From Lachnospiraceae bacterium (GTDB lineage: Bacteria > Bacillota > Clostridia > Lachnospirales > Lachnospiraceae): a DNA stretch of 64,000 nucleotides. A program made the translations under genes and the position numbers. Positions 42,248 through 53,144 of this stretch are shown in pieces. A model generated the notes under the pieces. That model was not told the origin of the DNA and did no database searches. It saw nothing but the letters and a program-made list of their open reading frames with translations. The stretch spans positions 244,921-308,920 of the forward strand of contig SVDZ01000001.1 of NCBI GenBank assembly GCA_015057625.1, read 5' to 3'. Every line of letters begins with the position of its first letter. Within the stretch, counting starts at the first letter, position 1.

Positions 42248-44125
42248 TTATAATGATATTTCCTCTGAAGTCTGCCCCTTAACTTCTCTGTAGATTTCCA
42301 TAAACTGCTTTCCTGTAATAGTTTCCTTGTCATAGAGGTAATCTGCAATTCTATCAAGTGCTTCCCTGTTATCTGAAAGAAGTTTCTTTGCCTGCTCATA
42401 TCTGTCTTTGAGTACTATCTTAACTTCTTCTTCAATCATGGCAGCTGTCTTATCACTGCAGTTAAGACTTGTGTTTCCGCCAAGATATGGATTCTCAACA
42501 GTTTCAAGACTCATAAGTCCAAACTTTTCAGACATACCATACTGTGCAATCATAGCTCTCGCAATCTTTGTGGCCCTCTCTATATCATTTGAGGCACCTG
42601 TGGTTACTGTGTCGAATACAATATCCTCTGCCGCACGTCCGGCAAGCAATGTAATAAGTTCTGCGTCCAGTTCCTTCTGTGTCATAAGATATTTTTCTTC
42701 TTCAGGAACCTGCATTACATATCCGAGAGATCCCATAGTTCTAGGTACGATAGTAATCTTTTGAACAGGATCTGTATCTTTCATAACTGCCGTGACAAGT
42801 GCGTGACCAACTTCATGGTATGCAACTGTTCTCTTTTCTGTCTCGCCAAGAATTCTGTCTTTTTTCTCTTTACCGGCAATTACCACTTCAACAGATTCAA
42901 ATAAATCATCCTGAGAAATTGCCTGTCGATTATTCTTAACCGCTAAAATAGCAGCCTCATTTATCATATTTGCAAGATCTGAACCAACTGCTCCACTTGT
43001 TGCCATAGCTATCGCTTCAAGATCAACAGTCTCATCCATTGCAACATTTGCCGAATGTACCTTAAGAGTCTCAAGTCTTCCCTTATAATCAGGTTTGTCT
43101 ACAATTACTCTTCTGTCAAAACGTCCCGGTCTTAATAGTGCCGGATCAAGAACCTCAGGTCTGTTAGTAGCTGCAAGAATAAGAACACCCTTTGATGAAT
43201 CAAATCCATCCATCTCTGAAAGGAGCTGATTGAGAGTCTGCTCTCTCTCGTCATTGCCGCCGTATCTTGAATCACGGCTCTTTCCGATTGCATCTACCTC
43301 ATCTATAAATATAATACAAGGTGCCTGTTCCTGTGCCTGTTTAAACAAATCTCTTACTCTGGAAGCACCAACACCTACGAACATCTCAACAAAATCCGAA
43401 CCGGATAATGAGAAAAACGGAACCTTTGCCTCACCGGCAACCGCCTTTGCAAGCAATGTCTTTCCGGTTCCCGGAGGTCCTACTAAAAGTGCCCCCTTTG
43501 GCAATTTTGCACCGATTTTTGCGTACTTTTCAGGATTGTGTAGAAAGTCAACCAGCTCTGTAACTGATTCCTTAGCCTCATCCTGTCCTGCAACATCCTT
43601 GAACAAAACTCCTGTCTCTTTTTGTACATACACTTTTGCGTTGCTTCTTCCGACTCCGCCGAAAAATCCGCCGGACTCCCCACCCATTTTCTTGGATGCC
43701 GCAAATAAAATTCCATAGAAGAAAATAAACGGAATCATCATAAACAAAAGTGAACCGAGAAGGCTTGAAGACTGACTGATGTACTTCTTATCTATATCCA
43801 CATTGTATTTTTTCAGTGTGGCAATAAGAGCATCATCTTCCTCAACTTCTGCTGTCCAGTATGTCATTCCCGGAAATTCTCTATATTGTTCAATAGGAGT
43901 GATAATTATTTTTTCGTTGTCTATGAGAACTGATTTAACTGCTCCCTGCTCAACTGCATTGATGAATTTGCTGTAACTAATCTGCTTAGATGTAGCCTTT
44001 GTATAAAGTGATGTCATTAAATTAGTCACTAAAAATGTAAGCAACAACGCAATCAGAATGAGTCCCCACGGAGAATTTAAAAACCTTTTCTTGTTGTCTT
44101 TTTCGTTTTTATTATTATTGTCCAT
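42248..44125 (-). CDS. ftsH: ATP-dependent zinc metalloprotease FtsH
   Basis: A 625-residue membrane-bound AAA+ protease that degrades unfolded and regulatory membrane proteins. The ATG at 44125 is chosen because AAAGGG is 7 bases upstream; the frame extends 10 codons further without an RBS. Transmembrane helices are at about 20-39 and 122-143, flanking a periplasm-like domain of 80 residues. Walker A is G216-PPGTGKT223, Walker [11 protein letters not shown], and the second region of homology [20 protein letters not shown]. The zinc site H-E-V-G-H fits HExxH (more often HEAGH). Confidence 0.97.
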   Translation of the reverse strand: MDNNNKNEKDNKKRFLNSPWGLILIALLLTFLVTNLMTSLYTKATSKQISYSKFINAVEQGAVKSVLIDNEKIIITPIEQYREFPGMTYWTAEVEEDDALIATLKKYNVDIDKKYISQSSSLLGSLLFMMIPFIFFYGILFAASKKMGGESGGFFGGVGRSNAKVYVQKETGVLFKDVAGQDEAKESVTELVDFLHNPEKYAKIGAKLPKGALLVGPPGTGKTLLAKAVAGEAKVPFFSLSGSDFVEMFVGVGASRVRDLFKQAQEQAPCIIFIDEVDAIGKSRDSRYGGNDEREQTLNQLLSEMDGFDSSKGVLILAATNRPEVLDPALLRPGRFDRRVIVDKPDYKGRLETLKVHSANVAMDETVDLEAIAMATSGAVGSDLANMINEAAILAVKNNRQAISQDDLFESVEVVIAGKEKKDRILGETEKRTVAYHEVGHALVTAVMKDTDPVQKITIVPRTMGSLGYVMQVPEEEKYLMTQKELDAELITLLAGRAAEDIVFDTVTTGASNDIERATKIARAMIAQYGMSEKFGLMSLETVENPYLGGNTSLNCSDKTAAMIEEEVKIVLKDRYEQAKKLLSDNREALDRIADYLYDKETITGKQFMEIYREVKGQTSEEISL

Positions 44126-44235
44126 ACTTTCCCTTTCTCTATAATAGCTAATCAACCTTTAGTTTTTTTCAGTATAGTTATTCTTTATCTGTAAATCAAG
44201 TTAATTAATGCGAAAAAAAATGAATATTTGGTGTC

Positions 44236-46329
44236 CTAGTCATAGTTTTCTTCAAATGTCCATATCTTCTTCCCACTCGAATCAGTAACAAGTCCTGAAA
44301 AAGTTTTGGCGTCTGCTTCAGCCTGAGCTTTGTCCTGATATATTCCCTTTAATATACCTATTGAATAAACATAATATTTATCTGTTGAATCCTTTGAAAA
44401 TGCTATCTCTGTGGCTTCGGAAATCTGACTTACAGAAGGTCTTTTTCCTTTCTTTGTTTCCATATTTCCGTCAAATTCTACATTGAGAGAAATAGCTGCT
44501 TCTCTAAACTTTTTGTCGTCATCATAGTAGCTTTGTGAGGCCGCTCCATCATCATATTGCGTATTGTCAATAAGCTGGTCATCATCAATTGGAGCACCTT
44601 TCTTTTCTCTGTGAATCTTAATTACAGTATCTAAAATATCAAGACCTGTAATTACAACCTTGTCCTGACTGTAAGTTTTCATCACCTCTAATTTTTCATC
44701 TAAAATAACCATAGTTGAGAGTCCGAATTTGTTCTTTTTCTTGTTTCTGACTTCTTTGGTTGTGGTTCCGTAAATAAGATTATTGTATGCATATCCACAT
44801 ACTGTTACTGTATCTTCGCCATCAGCTTTAATCTCTGTTTTTGAAGCATCCTCAAAGTTGTACACTGTAATGCTCTTGCTGTCGTAGAGACTGCATTCTG
44901 TGTTATAGGCAATTACATTTTTAGACTTATTAATTGCATAGGTTCCCTCAGCGAGTCCCTCCACTAAGGTTCCTGTTTCTTTTGTCTTAATATTCACGTA
45001 GTAAATTCCGTTGTTCATCTTTACATACACAACGTCATCATTAATATAACAAAGTTCTTCTACCTGAGCTGCAAGTATCTTCTTTGGAGTATCATTTTTG
45101 ATAAATGTAAGTTCTTCTATTTTATTGTCCTTTCTGTTGAACCTGAAAATAGACACTCCGTTTTCTCCCGAATGAGCACTTCCTGTGCTGTAGCCGCAGG
45201 CTGCAAAAACTACATTTCCGTTGTCATACACTCTTGATGTAAGAACTTCAAGATTGTCTGTGTCAGCCTCGTAAAGTTTTGTAAATTCTTTATTTTTAAT
45301 ATCAACTGTCCAAATCTGTCCGTTAACCTCATAGGCCAGGTACTGATTATTGTTGCTGTAATTAAAATTAATATCAGTAGTTTCCTGAATACCCAAGTCG
45401 ATGTAAGATTTGTGCACTGTATTATCGTCAACTTTCCAAACCTGATTTGTTTTTCTCTCGTATGCAAGCACGTACTGGTTTTCGTTAAATGTCCAAACTG
45501 TAATTCGCTCTTCTACATCATAGACATCTTTTATGTCATTATTACCTACAGCTTCAACCTGATATTTCATAATATAGGTTCCGGATACTCCTGTCTCTTT
45601 AACATAGATATCTGCGAGGCTTATTTCTGTATCAGTAATCTTTTTAGTCTTTAAATCACCCCATGTAATCACTGTATAATTGTTTGCAAGAGTTACAGTT
45701 CCAAGAGAATTATTTAACAAATCCTCATCCGGCTCCATATAGGTGGCAATTTCCACTGCTCCCTCTCCGTCAATCGTTGTGTCACTGAAATCCTCTGCAA
45801 ATTTCATCTGCGCAGAAATCAAATCTTCCTCAACTACAATGACTCTGGTGTAATACCTGATTTCATCCGCCTCATCGGTCTTTAGATAAATAACCAGAAT
45901 AAATTCTTCATTGTTCTTTACAATTGAGCTGATTTTTACGTCAAATTTGTTATCTTTTGAAATATCAGTAATGTCACCGCCGTCTACAAGTCTGTCTCCA
46001 TCAACAGTTCTGAGTTCATATTTTGCTGAAATCACATTACTCTTTTCATCATCAATCCCAAAGGTAACCATTCTGTCAGACTGTGTAGTAACTACAAGGT
46101 TGTCTCTCATCATTGTGATGTTCATTTCATCTACGTAACCTTTAATCTCTCCGATTTTTTTATCTTTAAGGTACGCATTAATCTTCGGGAGTTTTACTTC
46201 CTTGTACCCCACCTCTTTTGGAGTATCCACAGTAACTTTTTCTTTGTTATCTCTGTTAATCATAATTCCCACTGCTGTCACTGACCCAAGCGCAACGATA
46301 ATAAGCAGTGCTATAATCATTTTCTTCAT
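44236..46329 (-). CDS. Unknown extracytoplasmic protein, probable beta-propeller, with SPOR-like C-terminal end
   Basis: A 697-residue protein anchored by one N-terminal transmembrane helix (MKKMIIALLIIVALGSVTAV). About residues 55-270 are strand-rich. From about 280 to 560 there are repeated strand units of the WD/TolB type (YVLAYERKTNQVWKVDD, YLAYEVNGQIWTVDIK, VVYVKMNNGIYYVNIKTKE), suggesting a propeller. The last 55 residues (YYVYSIGILKGIYQDKAQAE) recall a SPOR-like peptidoglycan-binding fold; this is only a suggestion. I do not recognise the family. It follows the methyltransferase gene by 40 bases and precedes ftsH. Confidence 0.75.
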   Translation of the reverse strand: MKKMIIALLIIVALGSVTAVGIMINRDNKEKVTVDTPKEVGYKEVKLPKINAYLKDKKIGEIKGYVDEMNITMMRDNLVVTTQSDRMVTFGIDDEKSNVISAKYELRTVDGDRLVDGGDITDISKDNKFDVKISSIVKNNEEFILVIYLKTDEADEIRYYTRVIVVEEDLISAQMKFAEDFSDTTIDGEGAVEIATYMEPDEDLLNNSLGTVTLANNYTVITWGDLKTKKITDTEISLADIYVKETGVSGTYIMKYQVEAVGNNDIKDVYDVEERITVWTFNENQYVLAYERKTNQVWKVDDNTVHKSYIDLGIQETTDINFNYSNNNQYLAYEVNGQIWTVDIKNKEFTKLYEADTDNLEVLTSRVYDNGNVVFAACGYSTGSAHSGENGVSIFRFNRKDNKIEELTFIKNDTPKKILAAQVEELCYINDDVVYVKMNNGIYYVNIKTKETGTLVEGLAEGTYAINKSKNVIAYNTECSLYDSKSITVYNFEDASKTEIKADGEDTVTVCGYAYNNLIYGTTTKEVRNKKKNKFGLSTMVILDEKLEVMKTYSQDKVVITGLDILDTVIKIHREKKGAPIDDDQLIDNTQYDDGAASQSYYDDDKKFREAAISLNVEFDGNMETKKGKRPSVSQISEATEIAFSKDSTDKYYVYSIGILKGIYQDKAQAEADAKTFSGLVTDSSGKKIWTFEENYD

Positions 46330-46369
46330 ATCAAAATCTTCCTCATATCTTTCAAGACTCTCTCGAGTG

Positions 46370-47506
46370 TTACAGTAATCTGTTTAATGTCGGATCTATA
46401 TTCAAATCATCGATTAATTTTTTGTAATCTTCTGATTTATTTTTCTTTCCTGTTTTTATACCCCTGATGAGCAAATTCTTAGGAGTATGTTCCATATCAA
46501 TAAATTCAAGTATCTGTGTCTCGTAGCCGTTTGCTTCAAGTATCTCGGCTCTGATGGCATCAGTCACAATGGCTGATAACCTTTCTTTTAATATTCCATA
46601 TTTGAGTATTGGCTCAAGTTCTTTATTTTTAATTTGGGCATTAACCTCATGCTGGCAGCATGGAACAGACATAATAACCTTAGCTCCCCATTTTACCGCC
46701 TTATCTAAAGCATAATCGGTAGCTGTGTCGCAAGCGTGAAGAGTTACCACCATATCTGCTTTATCTGTACCGGTAAAGTCCGCTATGTCGCCCATTATAA
46801 ATTCCATTTTTTCATATCCGTATTTTTTTGCAAGCTTGTTGCAGTTATTGATTACGTCCTCTTTCAAATCCAGACCGATAACTCTGATATCATATCCCTT
46901 CAATACCTTAAGGAAGTAGTACATTGCAAATGTAAGATAAGACTTTCCGCATCCAAAATCGATGATAGTTAATTCTCTGTCCTTATCCAACTGTGGGAGA
47001 ATGTCATTGATAAATTCCAGGAACCTGTTAATCTGTCTGAACTTATCGTACTTTTGATTTACTATTTTTCCGTCCTGTGTCATTACTCCTAAATCCACAA
47101 GAAAATCTACTTTAACACCCGGATCTAAAAGGTATTTTTTACTTCTGTTATGATGCAAGTCGCACTGCGCAGCTCTCACCTTTTTATTTTTTGAAGAGAT
47201 AGTTACTTTTCCTTTTTTGCTAACGAGTACGCTATAATCCTTATCTACAGTCTCAATCTGACACTGTTTGAAATTGGTATTCATCTCGTTAAGAATTTTG
47301 TTTATTGCATCATTTTTCGTTTCATTGCTGTGAAGGACCTGTTTGCCCACATATCTCGTAATCTGAAACTCAATCTTACCCTTAATTGCAACGGCTCTCA
47401 CTTTAATTTTGTCAGTATCTGACTCTTTATTCTTTTTACCGCTAATAATTATTTTGACTAAATTCTCATCTAAAATATCTGCCAGTAAATCATTGAGTTT
47501 CTCCAT
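46370..47506 (-). CDS. Class I SAM-dependent methyltransferase (Methyltransf_32-like)
   Basis: A 378-residue two-part enzyme. Residues 1-135 form a poorly conserved, lysine-rich domain (VRAAQCDLHHNRSKKYLLDP). From about 160 a Rossmann methyltransferase fold starts with the SAM loop TIIDFGCGKSYLTFAMYYFL. Motif II is VIGLDLKEDVINNCNKLAK, motif III MGDIADFTGTDKADMVVTLH, and motif IV includes ACDTATDYALDKAVKWGAKV then MSVPCCQHEVNAQI. This form is found in RNA or small-molecule methyltransferases related to eukaryotic METTL25/RRNAD1-like proteins. The target is unknown. Confidence 0.87.
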   Translation of the reverse strand: MEKLNDLLADILDENLVKIIISGKKNKESDTDKIKVRAVAIKGKIEFQITRYVGKQVLHSNETKNDAINKILNEMNTNFKQCQIETVDKDYSVLVSKKGKVTISSKNKKVRAAQCDLHHNRSKKYLLDPGVKVDFLVDLGVMTQDGKIVNQKYDKFRQINRFLEFINDILPQLDKDRELTIIDFGCGKSYLTFAMYYFLKVLKGYDIRVIGLDLKEDVINNCNKLAKKYGYEKMEFIMGDIADFTGTDKADMVVTLHACDTATDYALDKAVKWGAKVIMSVPCCQHEVNAQIKNKELEPILKYGILKERLSAIVTDAIRAEILEANGYETQILEFIDMEHTPKNLLIRGIKTGKKNKSEDYKKLIDDLNIDPTLNRLL

Positions 47507-47605
47507 GTAATCTATCCTCCATTATTATTCTATTCTCCACCGGCATCTGCGCCGGAAGAGAGGATGTAATCTCGCTAATACTATCTTATGATATAAAGTT
47601 CGAAT

Positions 47606-47633
47606 GGGATGTCACACTATGTGCAACATCCCG
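47606..47633 (-). terminator. Hairpin after glgB
   Basis: GGGATGT (47606-47612) and ACATCCC (47626-47632) are perfect arms with inner CAC/GTG pairing. Neither flank has a long U-run, so terminator function is uncertain. Confidence 0.5.
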
Positions 47634-47656
47634 TTTCTACTTTATTCAATCTGCAA

Positions 47657-49645
47657 TTATTTAGCCTTTTTGGCTCCTGTCTTTTTTGCATCATTTTTTT
47701 TGGTTGATGTCTTTTTAACATCTTTCTTTTTTGTATTACTCTTCTTTACTGCTTTTGGGAATTCAAACATCACTGCCTCAAAAGGTCTGAGTGGTATCGA
47801 AATTCTGTATGGAAATCCATCGCATTCACCAGGCTCTGCTTTATATTTCACTTCTTTAGTATCACCCGATTCTGTAGTGATTATACGCTTGTATGTACCT
47901 GCTTTTGGAACTCCGCATAAATAATCAGGTCTCTCCATAGGTGTGAAATTGTAAACACATCCAACTGCGTTATTGTAATCTTCCTCACCTGTCTTTCTGA
48001 TAAAGCTGAAAATACTTCTATCGCAATCGTCGGCATTAATCCACTCAAAAGCATCATATCCTTTAGTCTCTGTGTAGAGTGCAGGATATTTTTTATATAT
48101 ATGAAGAAGTTTCTTTACGTATTCCTGAACGTCTTTGTGTTCCGGTTCATCCAGCAAGTACCAGTCAAGACTTCTCTTCTCTGACCATTCATTGAGCTGG
48201 GCAAATTCCTGTCCCATAAAGAGCAGTTTTCTTCCCGGATGTCCAAACATAAATGTATATGCTGTCTTTAAGTTCTTAAACTTATCTCCTGTTAGTCCCG
48301 GCATTTTGTTGAGCATAGAACACTTAAGATGCACTACCTCATCATGGGACAACACAAGAATAAAGTCTTCACTGAAAGCATAAGTAATACCAAATGTCAT
48401 CTTATTGTGGTTAAATTTTTTGAAGTATGGGTCAAGCTTAACATAGTCAAGGAAATCATGCATCCAACCCATATTCCACTTGTAAGAGAACCCAAGTCCG
48501 CCTTCCTCCGGTGCATATGTAACCTTTGGCCATGCTGTTGACTCTTCCGCAATAATATATACTTCCGGATGTTTCTGAAGCATAATACTGCTTAAATGTT
48601 TGAAGAACTCTATAGCTTCAAGGTTTTCATTTCCGCCATATTTATTCGGACACCACTGTCCGTCTCTTCTTCCGTAATCAAGGTAAAGCATTGATGCAAC
48701 TGCATCCACTCTAAGTCCGTCGATATGGTACTTTTCTACCCAGAACATCGCATTTGCAATAAGGAAGTTTGATACTTCAGTCTTACTGTAATCAAATACC
48801 TTTGTACCCCAGTCAGGATGTTCTCCCTTTCTGGTATCTGCATACTCGTAAAGAGGTGTTCCGTCAAACATAGCAAGTCCGTGTGCATCTCTAGGAAAAT
48901 GAGCCGGTACCCAGTCAAGTATAATTCCAATGCCATTCTTATGGAGTGTATCCACAAGATACATGAAATCTTTTGGCTCACCGTATCTTGAAGTTGGTGC
49001 ATAATAACCAACTACCTGATATCCCCATGATCCATCGAATGGGTATTCTGAAATACCCATAAGTTCCACATGTGTGTAACCCATATCTTTAACGTAAGCA
49101 ACAAGTTCATCTGCAAGACGTCTGTAATCATAGAAGCCGTCTTCGTCTCCCTCGCCCTTATATTCTTTGCGCCATGATCCCGGATGTACTTCGTAGATAG
49201 ACATTGGTTTCTCGTAGTGGTTACTATTTTTCTTTTCATCGATCCACTTTTTGTCTCCCCACTTGTATCCTGAGATATCTGCAATTCTAGAAGCATTTCC
49301 CGGTCTCTTTTCCGCCCAGAAACCATATGGATCTGCTTTGTAAAGTGCGTCTCCGTTTTGTGTCACTATTACATATTTGTATAATGAACCTTCTGTCACT
49401 TCCGGAATGAACAATTCCCAGATACCTGAGGGATTATTCATTTCCATATTGTGATTATACCCTATCCAATCATTAAAATCTCCAACTACACTTACTGACT
49501 TTGCGTGAGGAGCCCATACGGCAAAGTATGTTCCCTTCACACCATCTACTGTCATAACGTGAGCGCCGAGTTTTTCAAAAATTTCATAGTGACTGCCCTT
49601 GCCGAACAAATAGCAGTCATCATCTGTTATAAATTTTTTCTCCAT
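47657..49645 (-). CDS. glgB: 1,4-alpha-glucan branching enzyme with lysine-rich tail
   Basis: A 662-residue GH13 enzyme that makes alpha-1,6 branches in glycogen. The N-terminal CBM48 is at about 15-110 (TYFAVWAPHAKSVSVVGDFN). The catalytic barrel has region II DGLRVDAVASMLYLDY with the nucleophile Asp, region III IIAEESTAWP with the acid Glu, and region IV VLVLSHDEV-like (FILVLSHDEVVH). The last 30 residues are a lysine/threonine repeat of KKTSTKKNDAKK type, absent from the usual family end. No other glg gene is visible. It starts 18 bases after the hydratase gene. Confidence 0.95.
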   Translation of the reverse strand: MEKKFITDDDCYLFGKGSHYEIFEKLGAHVMTVDGVKGTYFAVWAPHAKSVSVVGDFNDWIGYNHNMEMNNPSGIWELFIPEVTEGSLYKYVIVTQNGDALYKADPYGFWAEKRPGNASRIADISGYKWGDKKWIDEKKNSNHYEKPMSIYEVHPGSWRKEYKGEGDEDGFYDYRRLADELVAYVKDMGYTHVELMGISEYPFDGSWGYQVVGYYAPTSRYGEPKDFMYLVDTLHKNGIGIILDWVPAHFPRDAHGLAMFDGTPLYEYADTRKGEHPDWGTKVFDYSKTEVSNFLIANAMFWVEKYHIDGLRVDAVASMLYLDYGRRDGQWCPNKYGGNENLEAIEFFKHLSSIMLQKHPEVYIIAEESTAWPKVTYAPEEGGLGFSYKWNMGWMHDFLDYVKLDPYFKKFNHNKMTFGITYAFSEDFILVLSHDEVVHLKCSMLNKMPGLTGDKFKNLKTAYTFMFGHPGRKLLFMGQEFAQLNEWSEKRSLDWYLLDEPEHKDVQEYVKKLLHIYKKYPALYTETKGYDAFEWINADDCDRSIFSFIRKTGEEDYNNAVGCVYNFTPMERPDYLCGVPKAGTYKRIITTESGDTKEVKYKAEPGECDGFPYRISIPLRPFEAVMFEFPKAVKKSNTKKKDVKKTSTKKNDAKKTGAKKAK

Positions 49646-49663
49646 ATAGAGAACCTCCCCGTG

Positions 49664-51958
49664 CTAGGCTCTGTTGTAATTAATCAGACAGCCCTTTAAT
49701 ATAATTTCACGTTCATCGTCTGTCATTTCTCCAAGCTTAAGTGTAAACTCTTTCATCTCATCACCAACGATATACGCTTTAATATCTGTCTTTCCCTCCT
49801 TAACTGCATCTGCAATATTTGGAACAAAAAGATAGTTATCTTTCTTGAATGGGATGTCCAAATCTTCGTAAATAAATGGAAGCATTCCCCAGTTAATAAG
49901 ATTTGAACGGTAACGTTTTGTAGCATATTCCTGAGCGATGTTTGCCCATCCGCCAAGTACTTTCTGACATGAAGCTGCCTGCTCTCTGGCTGAACCGTCA
50001 CCAGGTTTAACTGCATAAATTGTGCTACCGATTCCAATTGTGTCTTTGTTTAAATTCATATCAGGGAAAGCATTAATTACATCATCCCAAACCTTCTTAA
50101 ATTCATCTGAGTATTCGCATGGGCATGTTCCTGAAACTCTTAATTTCTCAGCTCCCTGAACTTCTTTTGCCTTACCTACATATTCAGGATCCTTTCTTGA
50201 GAGTGCAAACTCTGCAAGACCTAAAGGATTTGAACGGTATGATGATGTCTCTCCTGAAGGAATAAGTTCATCTGTTGTTGTAACAGGGTCATGAATCTCA
50301 GATACAACCTTTAAAATAAGATGATCTGTGAGTGCTTCCATCTTAGGCCAGTCCTTAATGTTTGGACCAAACTTAATTTCTACTGAAGGATCTGCAACTC
50401 CCTTAGAATCAAATACTCTGTTTGCATAGATGCTACTGTCGAAGTGGTACTTTTTACCTGTGTACTCTACATCAATATCTGTAGCTGATGTAAGGTATCC
50501 CTTGTTAGCTGCTGTAGCTGCAATTGAACGAGCGTCCATAAGTGCAACTGATGAAATCTGGCCATTCTGTAACTTAGAGCCCTCTCTGTTAGGGAAGTTA
50601 CGTGTAGAATGTCTGATTGAGAATGCGTTGTTTGAAGGAGTATCTCCGGCACCGAAACATGGTCCGCAGAATGCTGTCTTCATAACACCACCTGCTGCCA
50701 TAATGTCTGCAGCGCTTCCGTTTCTGATAAGTTCCATATATACTGGCATACTTGCCGGATATACACTGAGTGTAAACTCATCAGAACCGATATTCTTTCC
50801 TCTTAAGATATCAGCGGCTTCACAGATGTTCTCGAATCCACCACCTGCACATCCTGCGATGATACCCTGCTCAACGTATAATTTTCCATTTCTGATTTTA
50901 TCTCTGAGTTTAAAGTCAACCTGACCATCTAGACTTACAAGAGCTCTCTTCTCAACATCTGCAAGGATGTCTTCAAGGTTCGCATTAACCTCATCGATTG
51001 TGTATGTGTTACTTGGGTGGAATGGCATAGCAATCATAGGTTTAACCTTATCGAGATCCACATAAACCATGCCATCGTAGTAAGTAACTTCTCCCGGATT
51101 GAGTTCTTTGTACTCTGAAACTCTTCCGTGAATATCGTAGAATTCTTTAATCTTGTCATCTGTTCTCCAAATAGAAGAAAGACAAGTGGTCTCTGTAGTC
51201 ATAACGTCAACACCGATTCTGAAATCAGCACTTAAGTTTGAAACACCAGGTCCTACGAACTCCATTACTTTGTTATTTACATAACCGTTTCCAAATACAG
51301 CACCAATAATAGCAAGGGCAACGTCCTGAGGACCAACACCCTTCGCCGGAGTACCTGTCATATAAACACCAACTACTCCAGGCATATTGATATCGTATGT
51401 CTTTGATAATAACTGTTTAACCAGCTCAGGTCCGCCTTCACCTACTGCCATAGTACCAAGGGCACCGTAACGTGTGTGTGAATCTGATCCTAAAATCATC
51501 TTTCCGCCGCCTGCAAGCATCTCTCTTGCAAACTGGTGAATAACTGCCTGATGAGGTGGTACATACACTCCGCCGTATTTCTTAGCACATGTAAGACCAA
51601 ACATATGATCATCCTCGTTGATAGTTCCACCTACTGCACATAAACTGTTGTGGCAGTTTGTAAGTACGTAAGGAATAGGGAATTTCTCCAATCCTGACGC
51701 TCTTGCTGTCTGGATAATACCTACGAATGTAATATCGTGTGATGTAAGCTTATCGAACTTAATCATAAGCTTGTCCATGTTTCCTGAAGTATTGTGCTCC
51801 TTTAAAATGTTGTAAGCCATAGTGTTCTTTGCTGCCTCTTCTTTTGTGAGGTACTTGTCACCTAACTTACTCTTGAGCATAGCCTCTGACTCTGCACTAA
51901 CTTCAACTACTTCATTGCCGCCTAAAAGATAAGCGCCACCGTTACTTAACTTGATCAT
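49664..51958 (-). CDS. Aconitase-superfamily hydratase (about 760-residue, YbhJ-like)
   Basis: A 764-residue protein of the aconitase/isopropylmalate isomerase superfamily with a [4Fe-4S] cluster. Marks: [14 protein letters not shown] and [20 protein letters not shown] in domain 1-2, then [18 protein letters not shown], and the paired cluster cysteines in [13 protein letters not shown]. The C-terminal swivel domain has [18 protein letters not shown]. The order and length resemble the YbhJ-like group, annotated as putative hydratase, rather than AcnA or mitochondrial aconitase. Thus citrate/isocitrate use is likely but not sure. A sigma-A promoter lies at 52033-52061. glgB follows in the same transcript. 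Confidence 0.87.
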   Translation of the reverse strand: MIKLSNGGAYLLGGNEVVEVSAESEAMLKSKLGDKYLTKEEAAKNTMAYNILKEHNTSGNMDKLMIKFDKLTSHDITFVGIIQTARASGLEKFPIPYVLTNCHNSLCAVGGTINEDDHMFGLTCAKKYGGVYVPPHQAVIHQFAREMLAGGGKMILGSDSHTRYGALGTMAVGEGGPELVKQLLSKTYDINMPGVVGVYMTGTPAKGVGPQDVALAIIGAVFGNGYVNNKVMEFVGPGVSNLSADFRIGVDVMTTETTCLSSIWRTDDKIKEFYDIHGRVSEYKELNPGEVTYYDGMVYVDLDKVKPMIAMPFHPSNTYTIDEVNANLEDILADVEKRALVSLDGQVDFKLRDKIRNGKLYVEQGIIAGCAGGGFENICEAADILRGKNIGSDEFTLSVYPASMPVYMELIRNGSAADIMAAGGVMKTAFCGPCFGAGDTPSNNAFSIRHSTRNFPNREGSKLQNGQISSVALMDARSIAATAANKGYLTSATDIDVEYTGKKYHFDSSIYANRVFDSKGVADPSVEIKFGPNIKDWPKMEALTDHLILKVVSEIHDPVTTTDELIPSGETSSYRSNPLGLAEFALSRKDPEYVGKAKEVQGAEKLRVSGTCPCEYSDEFKKVWDDVINAFPDMNLNKDTIGIGSTIYAVKPGDGSAREQAASCQKVLGGWANIAQEYATKRYRSNLINWGMLPFIYEDLDIPFKKDNYLFVPNIADAVKEGKTDIKAYIVGDEMKEFTLKLGEMTDDEREIILKGCLINYNRA

Positions 51959-52032
51959 AATTTCCTCCTGGTATATAAATTAGCCCAAAGCACTGATTTT
52001 GGGCATACTTCTAGCGAGTATAACTCTGTTTT

Positions 52033-52061
52033 ATTATACCGTCATTAGCCCTTTATTGCAA
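52033..52061 (-). promoter_or_regulatory. Sigma-A-type promoter of the hydratase-glgB operon
   Basis: TTGCAA (52061-52056), 17 bases, TATAAT (52038-52033) on the minus strand, about 75 bases before the start codon; a strong AGGAGGA ribosome-binding site precedes the ATG. Confidence 0.8.
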
Positions 52062-52062
52062 G

Positions 52063-52116
52063 AAAAAAAGTACCTCCTGACACAGTGTTTCGCACACCTC
52101 GTCAAAGGTACTTTTT
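52063..52116 (-). terminator. Rho-independent terminator of the surface-polymer operon
   Basis: AAAAAAAGTACCT and AGGTACTTTTT flank a 30-base loop with inner pairing (GTGTTTCGCAC). On the minus strand the stem closes into a run of seven T. It lies just before the next promoter and after rmlB. Confidence 0.85.
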
Positions 52117-52124
52117 GCCTTATT

Positions 52125-53144
52125 TTATTTCATGTTATACATTTTTTCAAAGTATTTCTGATATTCTCCTGAGATGATGTTCTCCCACCACTCTTTATTG
52201 TCCAAATACCACTGAATTGTCTGCTGAATTCCTGTGTCGAAATTGTAGGTTGGTTTCCATCCTAACTCTGTCTCAATCTTCTTCGGATCGATGGCATATC
52301 TTCTGTCATGCCCTTTTCTGTCTTCAACAAACTCGATTAAACTTTCAGGTTTATCCAATGCTTTTAATACAGTCTTAACAACCTCTAAATTACTGCGTTC
52401 GTTGTGACCGCCTACATTGTAAACTTCACCGACTTTTCCGTTTCTAACGATTAAATCAATAGCAACGCAGTGATCGTAAACGTGTAACCAGTCTCTCACG
52501 TTAGCTCCGTCTCCGTATACAGGCAATGCCTCATCTGCCAATGCTCTTGAAATCATTAACGGAATTAATTTCTCAGGGAACTGATATGGTCCGTAGTTAT
52601 TTGAGCATCTGCTGATTGTCACAGGCAATCCGTATGTTCTGTGGTATGCCATTACAAATAAATCTGCTGAAGCCTTTGAACTTGAGTATGGACTTGATGT
52701 ATGAAGTGGTGTTGTCTCTGTGAAGAATAAGTCAGGTCTGTCCAATGGAAGATCTCCGTAAACTTCATCTGTTGATACCTGATGATATCTCTTGATACCG
52801 TACTCAACGCAGGCATCCATCAACACTGTAGTTCCTGTTACATTAGTCTGCACAAAGATTCCCGGATCCTCGATACTTCTGTCTACGTGAGACTCGGCTG
52901 CAAAGTTAATTACCACATCAAACTTTTCTTTTTCAAATAAATCAAAGATAAACTTTCTGTCGGCAATATCACCTTTTACAAACTTATAATTTGGCTTATT
53001 CTCTACAGGCTTACATGTCTCCAAATTTCCTGCATAAGTCAATAAATCTAAATTTACAATCATATCTTCAGGATATTTATCCACCATGTAATGTACAAAG
53101 TTTCCTCCGATAAATCCTGCTCCGCCTGTCACTAAAATCTTCAT
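52125..53144 (-). CDS. rmlB: dTDP-glucose 4,6-dehydratase
   Basis: A 339-residue SDR enzyme that converts dTDP-glucose to dTDP-4-keto-6-deoxyglucose. The NAD loop is TGGAGFIGGNFVHYM. The active-site motifs are STDEVYGDLP and the Y-x-x-x-K in YSSSKASADLFVMAY. The substrate motif SRCSNNYGPYQFPEKLIPLM and the late GHDRRYAIDPKKI are typical of RmlB. It is last in the polymer operon, 27 bases after rmlA. No rmlC or rmlD gene follows, so rhamnose is not the evident product in this window. Confidence 0.97.
   Translation of the reverse strand: MKILVTGGAGFIGGNFVHYMVDKYPEDMIVNLDLLTYAGNLETCKPVENKPNYKFVKGDIADRKFIFDLFEKEKFDVVINFAAESHVDRSIEDPGIFVQTNVTGTTVLMDACVEYGIKRYHQVSTDEVYGDLPLDRPDLFFTETTPLHTSSPYSSSKASADLFVMAYHRTYGLPVTISRCSNNYGPYQFPEKLIPLMISRALADEALPVYGDGANVRDWLHVYDHCVAIDLIVRNGKVGEVYNVGGHNERSNLEVVKTVLKALDKPESLIEFVEDRKGHDRRYAIDPKKIETELGWKPTYNFDTGIQQTIQWYLDNKEWWENIISGEYQKYFEKMYNMK

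Noticed and set aside
43230..43718. 162-residue plus-strand frame opposite ftsH
   Set aside because: It mirrors the AAA+ core of FtsH; composition is that of an antisense shadow.
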